A stretch of 64,000 bases of DNA from Methylibium sp. GTDB lineage: Bacteria; Pseudomonadota; Gammaproteobacteria; Burkholderiales; Burkholderiaceae_C. The stretch covers positions 21,019-85,018 of the forward strand of contig PNNH01000046.1 of assembly GCA_013824165.1 (NCBI GenBank), written 5' to 3'. Both the position numbers and the translations under genes were made by a program. Each line of letters starts with the position of its first letter. Position 1 is the stretch's first letter. This document shows, one piece after another, positions 55,599 through 64,000 of this stretch. Under the pieces are notes generated by a model. That model was not told the DNA's origin, ran no database searches, and saw only the letters and a list, made by a program, of their open reading frames with translations.

Positions 55599-56882
55599 AT
55601 CCCAGCCCGCCCGCGGGCTCATGTCGTCCAGGTTCCAGTCCTTGGGATCGAAGGCCCGCCGCGTCGGCGCGTACTGCGGATAGCCCTGCGCGTTCTCCAG
55701 CTCGGAATCGATGATCTTGCCGCGACCCTCGGCCACATCGGACAACAGCTTGAAGTCGATCGGATCGCGCGCCCAGGGCCGTGCGCCGACCGCCAGCGGC
55801 AACTCCTGCTCCAGACGTTCAGCCGCGATCCAGCGCAGGCCGGCCGGCAGATAGGGTGTCTCGGTCGCCAGGATGCGCGCAGAGCCGCTGGTGTAGCGAC
55901 CTGTCATCGGCAGCGCCTGGCCCTGCGCGTCGACCGCCAAGTTGCCCCGCAGATGCAGCGCCACATCACCCTGGCCGCCCAGCGTGAACAGCGGCAAGCC
56001 AGCGCGCGTGTCAGGGCCCTGGCGGTAGGCATTGGCGACCAGACTCAGCTGGCCGGACTGCGGCTCGCGGCCGGCCCATTCATGGGCGACCAGGTTGTAG
56101 TGCACCGCGCGCGCGCCGGGGTTGTAGATCAGGTTGTTGACCATGGCCGCGTGCACGCCGCCCTTGAACAGCGCATTGCGTTCCTGATTGGAGGCGTAGA
56201 GATTGCCGTACAGCAGCACCTGGCTGGCGTTGTCATGCACCAGCGTGCCCTTGGAGTGCTCGCCCTTCTCATGCACCGAGTTCGCCAGGCCCTCGTAGAT
56301 CAGGTTGTGGCTGTAGGTGATCTGGTGCGAGGTGTTGCGGCGCCAGTCCGCGGGCGTCTCACCCTGGAATCGCGGGCCGCCGATGGACAAGTTCTCGTCG
56401 GTCGCCCACGAGAAGCTGCAGTGGTCGACGATCACGCGCGCGGCGCCGGCGCCGGTGCTCAGCCCATCATGGTCGCCACCGCTCTTCTTGGCACGGCCGT
56501 ACTCGCCGGGCCGGATCATCAGGTGCTGGATGATCACGTCCGCGGCCGCAACTTCCAGCTCGCCCTTGATCAGCGTGATGCCCGGATCGGGCGCCGTCTG
56601 CCCAGCCACGGTGAGCCGGCCCTCACGAATGCGTAGCGATGCGCCCGCCAGGTCGATCACGCCACCGACCTCGAACACCACGAGACGCGGCCCTGGCACC
56701 TCCAAGGCCGCGCGCAGCGAACCGGGACCGCTGGCAGCCAGGTTGGTGACGCGGATCAACGCGCCGCCGCGGCCACCACTGGTCTGGGCCCAGCCAGGGT
56801 GCTCGTAAGTGGCGCGGTTGAGGGCCTGGCCGAAGCACTCCGAACACAGCAAGGCCAGGCCGAGCAGCAGGGCATTCTTCAT
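55575..56882 (-). CDS. Secreted pectate lyase-like right-handed beta-helix protein (PL1-type)
   Basis: 435 aa with signal peptide (MKNALLLGLALLCSECFG). Beta-helix repeats with VIVDHCSFSWATDENLSI, HQITYSHNLIYEGLANS, LLYGNLYASNQERNALFKGG and AAMVNNLIYNPGARAVHYN. The VDHCSxSW motif and the asparagine ladder are those of the pectate lyase superfamily; polygalacturonate is the likely substrate. The catalytic Arg is not obvious from the motifs. The start overlaps the kdgK stop by four bases, so the two are coupled in a pectin operon. Confidence 0.88.
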   Translation of the reverse strand: MKNALLLGLALLCSECFGQALNRATYEHPGWAQTSGGRGGALIRVTNLAASGPGSLRAALEVPGPRLVVFEVGGVIDLAGASLRIREGRLTVAGQTAPDPGITLIKGELEVAAADVIIQHLMIRPGEYGRAKKSGGDHDGLSTGAGAARVIVDHCSFSWATDENLSIGGPRFQGETPADWRRNTSHQITYSHNLIYEGLANSVHEKGEHSKGTLVHDNASQVLLYGNLYASNQERNALFKGGVHAAMVNNLIYNPGARAVHYNLVAHEWAGREPQSGQLSLVANAYRQGPDTRAGLPLFTLGGQGDVALHLRGNLAVDAQGQALPMTGRYTSGSARILATETPYLPAGLRWIAAERLEQELPLAVGARPWARDPIDFKLLSDVAEGRGKIIDSELENAQGYPQYAPTRRAFDPKDWNLDDMSPRAGWDSLFRNGR

Positions 56883-57832
56883 GCACCATCCTCGATCAGG
56901 TCCTGCATCAGCTCAGGCGCGATCACCGCACCCCGATGCTGGATCACGCGCGCCGCCAGGCGGTTGCCGAACTCGGCCGCCTGCAGCGCATCCGCACCGA
57001 GCAGACGGCGACTCAGATAGCCGGCGGCGAAAGAGTCTCCCGCCGCCGTGGTGTCCACCACCTTGGGCACGCTCACTGTCGCCGCTTCCTGCCAATCGCT
57101 GTGGCCGGCCTGGCGAAGCAGGGTCGCGGCAGGGCCGCGCTTGATCACGATCTCGGGCGGCGGCAGGCGCTGCGCATGGGCCACCGCCTCGTCCAACGAG
57201 CCCAGGCCCATCACGGCCTGATGGTCGTCGGCCGTCACCAGGGCGATCGTGGCCAGATGAAAAGCGCGGTTGAAGCAGGCCCTTGCCGTCAGCGGGTCCG
57301 GCCACAGGCGTGGCCGATAGTTGTTGTCGAACACCACCTGTGCGCCCAACGCGCGCATCGATGCCATCAGCGCATAGACCCGCTCGCGCGCCACCGGCGA
57401 CAGGATGGCGAGGCTGATGCCGCTCAGATAGAAGGTACCGAACTCATGGCAGCGCGCCTCCAGCGGCGTCTGCGCCGCCTCGAAATACAGGCGCGCTGCG
57501 CTGGAGTCACGCCAGAAGTGGAAGCTGCGTTCACCGCACTCGTCCAGCTCGATCATGTACATCCCCGGCAACTTGCCCGGGATGCGCCGCACCAGACTCA
57601 AGTCCAGGCCCTGCGCCTTCCAGCGCTGCAGCAGGCCCTCGCTCAGCGGATCGTCGCCGAGCGCCGTCGCATAGCTGACCTCGATGCCAGCCGCTCGCCC
57701 GCAGCGGGCCAGATAGACCGCCGTATTGAAGGTATCGCCGCCATAGGCCTGGGTCAGCGCGCCAAAGGCCTGCCCCTGCAGTTCCAGCATGCATTCGCCC
57801 AGCAAAACCACCTTGTGAGGTGCCGCCTCCAT
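56879..57832 (-). CDS. kdgK: 2-keto-3-deoxygluconate kinase KdgK
   Basis: 317 aa PfkB-family sugar kinase. LGECMLELQG and AYGGDTFNTAVYLAR at the N-terminus (GGDTxN is typical of KdgK), FDNNYRPRLWPD in the middle, and the C-terminal catalytic DTTAAGDSFAAGYLS with the anion hole and Asp base. It phosphorylates 2-keto-3-deoxygluconate, the product of KduD, to KDPG. Divergent from udh with KdgR-like sites between. Confidence 0.92.
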   Translation of the reverse strand: MEAAPHKVVLLGECMLELQGQAFGALTQAYGGDTFNTAVYLARCGRAAGIEVSYATALGDDPLSEGLLQRWKAQGLDLSLVRRIPGKLPGMYMIELDECGERSFHFWRDSSAARLYFEAAQTPLEARCHEFGTFYLSGISLAILSPVARERVYALMASMRALGAQVVFDNNYRPRLWPDPLTARACFNRAFHLATIALVTADDHQAVMGLGSLDEAVAHAQRLPPPEIVIKRGPAATLLRQAGHSDWQEAATVSVPKVVDTTAAGDSFAAGYLSRRLLGADALQAAEFGNRLAARVIQHRGAVIAPELMQDLIEDGA

Positions 57833-57925
57833 GAAAGCCCCTATCTATTTGAAACAGTGTTTCGTTATTCTGATGGCGTGAGCATTCTTTTTGAAACAGT
57901 ACTCACCCTGAGTTCCTGAACGCGC
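57833..57925. promoter_or_regulatory. kdgK-udh divergent promoter with KdgR-like palindromes
   Basis: TGAAACAGTGTTTCG at 57850-57864 is a near-perfect 7+1+7 palindrome. A second half-site TGAAACAGTACTCAC starts at 57892, 42 bases further, close to four helical turns. The 93-base region is AT-rich (ATTCTTTTTG) compared with its surroundings. One repressor could control both kdgK and the oxidative udh operon. Confidence 0.7.
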
Positions 57926-58780
57926 ATGTCTACCGTCTCGGCCAACACCCTCACCGACGCCCGCAACCAAGCCCTGCTGCTGACGGGTGCGGCCGGCGCG
58001 CTGGGCCGCGTCCTGCGCTTGCCTCTGGGGCGGCTTTGCGGCGGCGGTCAGTCCTATGCCGCCCTGCGCCTGAGCGACCGGGCCGCGTTGGCCCAGCCCG
58101 CCGGCCCGCATGAGGAGGTCAGCCCCTGCGACCTGGCGGACCGCACGGCGATGGAAGCATTGCTGCAGGGCGTTGCGGCGGTCGTGCATCTGGGCGGCGT
58201 GGCGGTGGAAAGCCCTTTCGAGCCGATCTGCGAGGCCAATATCCGCGGCGTCTTCCACCTTTATGAAGCCGCCCGCCTGGCGGGCACGCGGCGCATCGTG
58301 CTGGCCAGCTCCAACCACACCAGCGGCTGCTATGAACAAGGTCAGCCCATCGGACCGGCCGATCTGCCGCGGCCCGACGGCTATTACGGCGTCAGCAAGC
58401 TGTTCGCCGAACAGATGGCGCAGCTCTATTGGGACCGCTACGGCATCGAGAGCGTCTGCCTGCGGCTCGGTACGGTGGCGGCCGAGCCGCAAGACCGGCG
58501 CGCACTGTCCACCTGGCTGAGCTTCGGCGATCTTGAGCGTCTGGTGCTGGCTGCGCTGAGCGCCAAAGACGTGGGCTGCCTGACGGCCTACGGCGTTTCG
58601 GCCAATCCGGCACGCTGGTGGAGTGAGGCCGGTTGGGAGCAGCTGGGTTACCGCCCACAGGACAGCGCCGAGGCCTGGCGCGAGCTGGTCCAGCAGCTCG
58701 GCCCGCCGGCCGATTCGCCGATGGCACGGCTGCAGGGCGGCAGCTTCCTGGGCCTGGGTCCGTTCGAGCGCCAGCCATGA
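57926..58780 (+). CDS. udh: Uronate dehydrogenase
   Basis: 284 aa extended SDR. LLLTGAAGALGRVLRLPLGR binds NAD, then VVHLGGVAVESPFEPICEAN and RIVLASSNHTSGCYEQGQ precede the catalytic YGVSKLFAEQ with Tyr and Lys. HTSGCY and the CLRLGTVAAEPQDRRALSTW stretch are characteristic of uronate dehydrogenase, which oxidises galacturonate or glucuronate to an aldarolactone. It is the first gene of the oxidative operon (udh, lactonase, TRAP, garD). Confidence 0.92.
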   Translation: MSTVSANTLTDARNQALLLTGAAGALGRVLRLPLGRLCGGGQSYAALRLSDRAALAQPAGPHEEVSPCDLADRTAMEALLQGVAAVVHLGGVAVESPFEPICEANIRGVFHLYEAARLAGTRRIVLASSNHTSGCYEQGQPIGPADLPRPDGYYGVSKLFAEQMAQLYWDRYGIESVCLRLGTVAAEPQDRRALSTWLSFGDLERLVLAALSAKDVGCLTAYGVSANPARWWSEAGWEQLGYRPQDSAEAWRELVQQLGPPADSPMARLQGGSFLGLGPFERQP

Positions 58781-59709
58781 ACCTGAGCGCCCGCCCCGAG
58801 CTCTGGTGGCAAGGCCCCAGCGCGCTGGCCGAGAGCCCGCTGTGGTCGGCGCTGGAGCAGGTCTTCTACTGGGTGGACATCAGTGGCCGACGCCTGTGGC
58901 GCCACGACGGCACGGCCGCAACCGCACAAAGCTGGGAGATGCCGACCCCACCCGGCTGCATCGCCTTGGGCTCCCAAGCCGGTGAGTTGCTGGTGGCGCT
59001 GAGCGACGGCGTGCAATTGCTGAAGTTGCTGCCCCAAGGGCGTTGGACGGGACGCCGCGTGGCTGGCGCCAACCACGCCCCAGACATGCGCTTCAACGAT
59101 GGCCGCTGTGATCGGCAGGGGCGCTTCTGGGTCGGCAGCATGGCCTTGAACCCGGACGACTTGCATCCGCGCGGGCGGCTGGCGCGCCTTCACGTCGAGG
59201 GCGAACACGCAAGCTGGCAGCCGGCCCTGCGGGAACAGATGCAGATCCCCAACGGCCTGGCCTTCAGTCCGGATGGCGCGCGCCTGTACTTCAGCGACTC
59301 GCATCGCTCGCAGGCCCGGGTCTGGGTCTGCGACTACGACTCGGCCACGGGCCAGGCTGCCGCACCGCAGCCCTTCATCGACCGCCTGGCCTGCGGCCGC
59401 CCGGACGGCGCGGCGGTGGACGCCGACGGCGGCTACTGGATCTGCGCCAACGACGGCGCGGCCGTGCTGCGCTACGCGCCGACCGGCGTGCTGGACCGGC
59501 GCATCGATCTGCCGGTGGCCAAGCCCACCATGTGCGCTTTTGGCGGGCCGGACTTGGCCACGCTCTTGATCACGACCATGCGCCCTGCAGGCCCTGGTTT
59601 GTCTGCGACCCCGCTGGACGGCGCGCTGTTTGCGCTGTGTCCGGGGGTCACGGGCCTGGCGGAGACCCCCTTCGCGGGTGGACGCCAGCCCTTCTCACAC
59701 GATGACTGA
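58777..59709 (+). CDS. SMP-30/gluconolactonase-like lactonase
   Basis: 310 aa six-bladed propeller. [20 protein letters not shown] contains the Glu metal ligand, [17 protein letters not shown] the Asn/Asp, and [19 protein letters not shown] and [16 protein letters not shown] the later ligands. The family hydrolyses sugar lactones with a divalent metal. Coupled to udh by an ATGA overlap; it likely opens galactaro-lactone to galactarate. Confidence 0.92.
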   Translation: MNLSARPELWWQGPSALAESPLWSALEQVFYWVDISGRRLWRHDGTAATAQSWEMPTPPGCIALGSQAGELLVALSDGVQLLKLLPQGRWTGRRVAGANHAPDMRFNDGRCDRQGRFWVGSMALNPDDLHPRGRLARLHVEGEHASWQPALREQMQIPNGLAFSPDGARLYFSDSHRSQARVWVCDYDSATGQAAAPQPFIDRLACGRPDGAAVDADGGYWICANDGAAVLRYAPTGVLDRRIDLPVAKPTMCAFGGPDLATLLITTMRPAGPGLSATPLDGALFALCPGVTGLAETPFAGGRQPFSHDD

Positions 59710-59731
59710 CAAACCCTGCGAGGAGACACCC

Positions 59732-60712
59732 ATGAACCGACCCCGTTTGACCTTGACCACAGGCCTGATCGCCGCGGCGCTGGCGGCCCTGAGCCAAAGC
59801 GCCAGCGCGATGCAGCTGCGCTCGGCCGATGTGCACAACAGCGATGACTACCCCACCGTGGCCGCCGTCCGCCATATGGGTGAACTGCTCAGCCAGCGCA
59901 GCGGCGGCAAGTTCAAGACCAAGGTCTTCAACAAGGGCGCGCTGGGCAGCGAGAAGGAAACCATCGACCAGGTCAAGATCGGTGCCCTGGAGATGACGCG
60001 GGTGAACATCAGCCCGATGAATGCGATCTGTGCCAAGACACAGGTGCCGACCATGCCCTTCCTGTTCCGCTCAGTGGACCATATGCGCAAGAGCCTGGAC
60101 GGCCCGGCCGGCGAGGAGATCCTGAAGAGCTGCGAGCCCCAGGGCTTCATCGGCCTGGCCTTCTACGACAGCGGTGCGCGCTCGATCTACGGCCGCAAGC
60201 CCGTCAAGACCGTGGCCGATGCCAAGGGCATGAAGATCCGCGTGCAGCAGTCGGATCTGTGGGTGGCCCTGATCGGCGCCATGGGCGCCAACGCGACGCC
60301 CATGCCGATCGGCGAGGTCTACACCGGACTGAAGACCGGCCTGATCGACGCGGCCGAGAACAATGTGCCGTCCTTCGAAGGCTTCAAGCACTTCGAGGCG
60401 GTCAAGTACTACTCAATGACCGAACACTCGATGGCGCCCGAGATGCTGCTGATGAGCAAGCTGGTGTTCGACAAGCTGAGCAAGGCCGAGCAGGACATGA
60501 TCCGCGCAGCAGCCAAGGAGTCGGTTGCCTTCCAGCGCAAGAAGTGGGACGAACAGGAAGCCAAGTCCATGGCCGCGGTCAAGGCCGGCGGGGCTGAAAT
60601 CATCGAGGTCGACAAGGCGTCCTTCCAGGCGGTGATGGCGCCGGTCTATGCCAAGTTCATGACCACGCCCGACCTGCAGCGCCTGGTCAAGACCATCCAG
60701 GACAGCAAATGA
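59732..60712 (+). CDS. TRAP transporter periplasmic binding protein DctP, uronate-type
   Basis: 326 aa. Signal peptide ([17 protein letters not shown]), then family features: [50 protein letters not shown] binding helix ([17 protein letters not shown] with small differences) and [20 protein letters not shown] with the carboxylate-binding Arg upstream. It delivers an organic acid to the DctQM permease. Surrounding genes imply galacturonate or a related uronate/aldarate. Ribosome site GAGGAGAC. Confidence 0.92.
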   Translation: MNRPRLTLTTGLIAAALAALSQSASAMQLRSADVHNSDDYPTVAAVRHMGELLSQRSGGKFKTKVFNKGALGSEKETIDQVKIGALEMTRVNISPMNAICAKTQVPTMPFLFRSVDHMRKSLDGPAGEEILKSCEPQGFIGLAFYDSGARSIYGRKPVKTVADAKGMKIRVQQSDLWVALIGAMGANATPMPIGEVYTGLKTGLIDAAENNVPSFEGFKHFEAVKYYSMTEHSMAPEMLLMSKLVFDKLSKAEQDMIRAAAKESVAFQRKKWDEQEAKSMAAVKAGGAEIIEVDKASFQAVMAPVYAKFMTTPDLQRLVKTIQDSK

Positions 60713-61251
60713 GCGCGTCGGTGCTGCGGCAGAGCCCAGCACCGGCACCCGGATCAGCAGGCTGGTTCACCCGCCTCTGCGCCAGCCTCTCCAAGCTGGC
60801 GCTGATGGTGGCCGTGGCGGGCCTGCTGGCCGTGGTGCTGTGCGTGCAATACCAGGTAATCGGCCGCTACCTCTTCAATGACACGCCCACCTGGGCCGAA
60901 GCGCTGGCCATGCTGCTGGTGCTCTATGTCACGGCGCTGGGCGTGGCGGTGGGCGTACGGGATGCCGGTCACATCGGGCTTGAATCCCTTCTGGTGCTGC
61001 TGCCCGAGCGACTGCGCCGCAAGCTGGAAATCCTGATCCACCTGCTGGTGGCGCTGTTCGGCGGATTGATGCTGAAGGCAGGCTGGCTGTGGACCACGCT
61101 CAAGTGGGCCGAGAAGAAGCCCATGCTGGGCGTCCCCGAAGGCATGGACTATCTGCCGCTGGTGATCGCGGGTGCGCTGATCGTGCTGTTCTCGATCGAA
61201 CATATCGTCGCGCTGCTGCGCGGCCATCACGTGGAGCCCGCATGGAACTGA
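60709..61251 (+). CDS. TRAP transporter small permease DctQ
   Basis: 180 aa with four membrane helices (about residues 24-46, 60-80, 97-118 and 140-160). The conserved [20 protein letters not shown] and [20 protein letters not shown] regions match DctQ. It overlaps dctP by four bases (ATGA) and dctM by ten. It forms the membrane part with DctM. Confidence 0.9.
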   Translation: MSASVLRQSPAPAPGSAGWFTRLCASLSKLALMVAVAGLLAVVLCVQYQVIGRYLFNDTPTWAEALAMLLVLYVTALGVAVGVRDAGHIGLESLLVLLPERLRRKLEILIHLLVALFGGLMLKAGWLWTTLKWAEKKPMLGVPEGMDYLPLVIAGALIVLFSIEHIVALLRGHHVEPAWN

Positions 61252-62531
61252 CGATTCTTGGCTTCAGCTTCGCGCTGCTGCTGATTCTTGGCGTGCCGGT
61301 GGCCTTCGCCATCGGCCTGGCCTCGGTGGTGACCATCGTGGCAGCCGGCATGCCGGTGGCCATCGTCTTCCAGAAGATGGTCGGCGGCATGCAGGTGTTC
61401 AGCTTCCTGGCGATTCCCTTCTTCGTGTTCGCCGGCGAGTTGATGCTCTATGGCGGCATCGCCGAACGCATCATCCGCTTCGCCAACAGCTTGGTCGGTC
61501 ATGTACGGGGCGGCCTCGGCATGAGCAATGTGGTGGGCTGCACGCTGTTCGGCGGCGTGGCCGGCTCGCCGCTGGCCGATGTCTCGGCCATGGGCTCGGT
61601 GATGATCCCGATGATGAAGAAGGAAGGCTACGACGCGGACTACGCCGTCAACGTCACCACCCACGCCTCACTGGTGGGTGCGCTGATGCCGACCTCGCAC
61701 AACCTGATCATCTTCACGCTCGCAGCAGCCGGCATTGCCTCGGTCAGCGTGTTCAGCCTGATCCTGGCGGCCCTGATACCGGCCGTGCTGCTCACGGTGT
61801 GCAATCTGGTCGCCGCCTATGGCGTGGCCGTCAAGCGGGGTTATCCGACGCATGGCACCTTCCCAGGCTGGCCCGCGGTGCTCAAAGCCTTTGGCGCCGC
61901 ACTGCCCGGCCTGCTGGTTGTGGTGATCATCCTGGTGGGCATCCTCAGCGGTGTCTTCACCGCCACCGAGTCGGCTGCGACAGCGGTGTTCTGGGCGCTG
62001 GCCATCACGGTGCTGGCCTATCGCTCGCTGAGCTGGCAGAACTTCCTCAAGGCTTGCGCCAAGGCCTGCAAGACCACCGGCGTGGTGCTGTTCCTGATCG
62101 GCATCTCCTCGGCCTTCGGCTACTTCATGGCGCTCTATGAAGTGCCGCAGAAGACCGGCGAGCTGATGCAGTGGGTAACCAACGAACCCTGGCTGATCTT
62201 CCTGATGGTCAATCTGCTGCTGTTCGTACTGGGCACCTTCCTTGACATGGCGGCCACCATTCTGATCTGCACGCCGATCTTTCTGCCGATCTGCCAGAAG
62301 TTCGGCATGGACCCGACGCAGTTCGGCATCGTCATGCTGCTCAACTGTTCGCTGGGTCTCAACACCCCACCGGTGGGCACGACCCAGTTCGTCGGCTGTG
62401 CCATCGGCCAGATCTCGGTCGGCGAGGTGATGCGTTCGATCTGGCCGTTCTATGGCGCCCTGATCGTCACGCTGATGCTGGTCACCTATGTGCCCGCCTT
62501 CTCGCTGTGGCTGCCGGGACTGATGAAGTGA
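61242..62531 (+). CDS. TRAP transporter large permease DctM
   Basis: 429 aa with about 12 membrane helices. [19 protein letters not shown] at the start, [38 protein letters not shown] (the first hairpin) and [19 protein letters not shown] (second hairpin) are DctM signatures. It catalyses Na+-coupled acid import with DctQ and DctP. The start overlaps dctQ. Confidence 0.93.
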   Translation: MELTILGFSFALLLILGVPVAFAIGLASVVTIVAAGMPVAIVFQKMVGGMQVFSFLAIPFFVFAGELMLYGGIAERIIRFANSLVGHVRGGLGMSNVVGCTLFGGVAGSPLADVSAMGSVMIPMMKKEGYDADYAVNVTTHASLVGALMPTSHNLIIFTLAAAGIASVSVFSLILAALIPAVLLTVCNLVAAYGVAVKRGYPTHGTFPGWPAVLKAFGAALPGLLVVVIILVGILSGVFTATESAATAVFWALAITVLAYRSLSWQNFLKACAKACKTTGVVLFLIGISSAFGYFMALYEVPQKTGELMQWVTNEPWLIFLMVNLLLFVLGTFLDMAATILICTPIFLPICQKFGMDPTQFGIVMLLNCSLGLNTPPVGTTQFVGCAIGQISVGEVMRSIWPFYGALIVTLMLVTYVPAFSLWLPGLMK

Positions 62532-62541
62532 GGACCGGACC

Positions 62542-64000
62542 ATGAGCGCGAATCCTCGACGCATCCGCATGCATGAGCGCGACAACGTCGCCATCGTGGT
62601 GAACGACGGCGGCCTGCCTGCCGGCACGCGCTTTGAGGACGGCCTGTGCCTGGTCGATGCCGTGCCGCAGGGCCACAAGCTGGCCCTGCACGCCATCGCT
62701 GCCGGCCAGCCAGTGCTGCGCTACGGCGTCTGCATCGGCCACGCACGCCAGCCGATTGCGGCCGGGGCCTGGGTGCACGAGCGTCTGCTGGAGATGCCCG
62801 AGGCGCGCGCACTGGATCAGCTCTTGCCCCAGCACGAGCCAGCCGCGGCGCTGGCGCCACTGGCCGGCTACAGCTTCCAGGGCTATCGCAACGCCGACGG
62901 CTCGGTGGGCACGCGCAACATCCTGGCCATTTCCACCACGGTCCAATGCGTGGCCGGCGTGCTGAACCTGGCGCTGCAGCGCATCAAGGCCGAACTGCTG
63001 CCGCACTATCCGAACGTGGATGGCGTGGTCGCCATCGAGCATGCCTACGGCTGCGGCGTCGCGATCGACGCGCCTGGCGCTGAGATTCCGATCCGCACGC
63101 TGCGGAGCCTGGCGCTCAACCCCAACTTCGGCGGCGAGGTGATGCTGGTCTCGCTGGGCTGCGAAAAGCTGCAGCCGGATCGCCTGCTGCCGCCCGGTAG
63201 CCTGCCGATCGCCGATGCGCAGGCCAGCAGCCGCGTGCGCCTGCAGGACGAGAAGCATGTCGGCTTAGGCTCGATGCTGGACAGCATCCTGGCGCAGGCC
63301 CGCGTGCACTTGGAACGGCTGAACCGACGCCAACGCGAAACCGTGCCGGCCAGTGAGCTGGTTGTGGGCCTGCAATGCGGCGGCAGCGATGCATTTTCCG
63401 GCGTCACCGCCAACCCAGCGCTGGGCTTCTGCGCCGATCTGCTGGTGCGCGCGGGCGCCACGGTGATGTTCTCGGAAGTCACCGAGGTGCGCGACGCGGT
63501 CGACCAGCTTGTGTCGCGGGCTGCCGATGCCGAGGTGGCCGAGGCCATCCAGCGCGAGCTGGCCTGGTACGACGCCTATCTACAGCGTGGCCGCAGCGAC
63601 CGCAGCGCCAACACCACGCCCGGCAACAAGGCGGGCGGACTGAGCAATATCGTCGAGAAGGCGATGGGGTCCGTCGTCAAGTCAGGCACGGCGCCCATCT
63701 CCGGCGTGGTGCCGCCGGGCGAGCGTGCCCGTAGCAAGGGCCTGCTGTTCGCCGCCACGCCGGCAAGCGACTTCGTCTGCGGCACGCTGCAACTTGCCGC
63801 CGGCATGAACATGCATGTGTTCACCACCGGCCGCGGCACGCCCTACGGCCTGGCGGCCTGCCCGGTGATCAAGGTCGCCACGCGCACCGAACTGGCCACT
63901 CGATGGCACGACCTGATGGACCTGGACGCCGGCCGCATCGCCAGCGGCCAGGCCAGCATCGAGACCATGGGCTGGGAGCTCTTTCATCTGATGCTGGACG
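62542..64000 (+). CDS. garD: Galactarate dehydratase GarD, C-terminally incomplete at window end
   Basis: 486 codons are inside the window and the frame is still open at base 64000. N-terminal SAF-type domain ([20 protein letters not shown]), then [50 protein letters not shown] and [20 protein letters not shown], which are the UxaA/GarD family motifs including iron-binding Cys residues. The family-specific N-terminus and the preceding udh-lactonase pair indicate galactarate dehydratase, giving 5-keto-4-deoxyglucarate; altronate dehydratase is the alternative. It follows dctM by 10 bases. Confidence 0.9.
   Translation, partial: MSANPRRIRMHERDNVAIVVNDGGLPAGTRFEDGLCLVDAVPQGHKLALHAIAAGQPVLRYGVCIGHARQPIAAGAWVHERLLEMPEARALDQLLPQHEPAAALAPLAGYSFQGYRNADGSVGTRNILAISTTVQCVAGVLNLALQRIKAELLPHYPNVDGVVAIEHAYGCGVAIDAPGAEIPIRTLRSLALNPNFGGEVMLVSLGCEKLQPDRLLPPGSLPIADAQASSRVRLQDEKHVGLGSMLDSILAQARVHLERLNRRQRETVPASELVVGLQCGGSDAFSGVTANPALGFCADLLVRAGATVMFSEVTEVRDAVDQLVSRAADAEVAEAIQRELAWYDAYLQRGRSDRSANTTPGNKAGGLSNIVEKAMGSVVKSGTAPISGVVPPGERARSKGLLFAATPASDFVCGTLQLAAGMNMHVFTTGRGTPYGLAACPVIKVATRTELATRWHDLMDLDAGRIASGQASIETMGWELFHLMLD

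Overview
High-GC chromosomal DNA with dense, translationally coupled operons (many ATGA/GTGA stop-start overlaps), acyl-CoA and pectin catabolism, TonB/TRAP transport and SiaABCD signalling. Gene content and codon use suggest a betaproteobacterium of the order Burkholderiales, probably a Roseateles/Rubrivivax/Ideonella-like freshwater or plant-associated genus. This is an inference from gene families; no rRNA, tRNA, CRISPR array, insertion sequence or prophage was seen.

Region 1 (1-15.1 kb, plus 20.05-21.22 kb) is an acyl-CoA catabolic regulon. A minus-strand operon (SDR, carboxylase beta, acyl-CoA dehydrogenase, enoyl-CoA hydratase, biotin carboxylase alpha, BKACE/DUF849 enzyme, acyl-CoA synthetase, GMC oxidoreductase) is divergent from a plus-strand operon (SCP2 protein, MerR regulator, long-chain-type acyl-CoA dehydrogenase, thiolase, FadJ-like protein). 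The set resembles the acyclic-terpene (Atu) and leucine/isovalerate (Liu) pathways. The carboxyltransferase is not a typical methylcrotonyl-CoA enzyme, no HMG-CoA lyase or AtuA is visible, and a BKACE sits in the operon. The same palindrome lies in the divergent promoter region and upstream of a third acyl-CoA dehydrogenase at 20.05 kb, which suggests one MerR regulon.

Region 2 (15.2-18.13 kb) is an array of seven small minus-strand genes (two membrane proteins, LprI-like, YHYH, GNAT, two unknown). Several are separated by related ~50-60 bp imperfect palindromes. It is followed by a lipoprotein gene with a simple-repeat-encoded Ala-Pro linker.

Region 3 (21-35.4 kb) is housekeeping and signalling: a VOC protein, katG with a coupled small gene, a DUF1415 protein, a SiaABCD module whose SiaA carries CBS-like input domains, a GlxA-type AraC regulator divergent from an MBL-fold protein, and a short KdpD/KdpE-like two-component pair directly upstream of the kup K+ transporter. 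A TetR regulator is divergent from a flavin monooxygenase/hydrolase/SDR operon (34.7-38.5 kb).

Region 4 (38.5-64 kb) is a large pectin and galacturonate locus. Depolymerisation: a secreted pectin methylesterase-pectate lyase fusion, a second pectate lyase, rhamnogalacturonan acetylesterase and another exported esterase-like hydrolase. Uptake: a TonB-dependent receptor, a TogMNAB-like ABC transporter for oligogalacturonides and a TRAP DctPQM for a monomeric uronate or similar acid. Metabolism: Ogl, KdgF, KduI, KduD and KdgK (isomerase route to KDG-6-phosphate) plus Udh, lactonase and GarD (oxidative route through galactarate). KdgR is encoded in the locus, and TGAAACA-N-TGTTTCA-type palindromes lie in the kduI/kdgF and kdgK/udh divergent regions.
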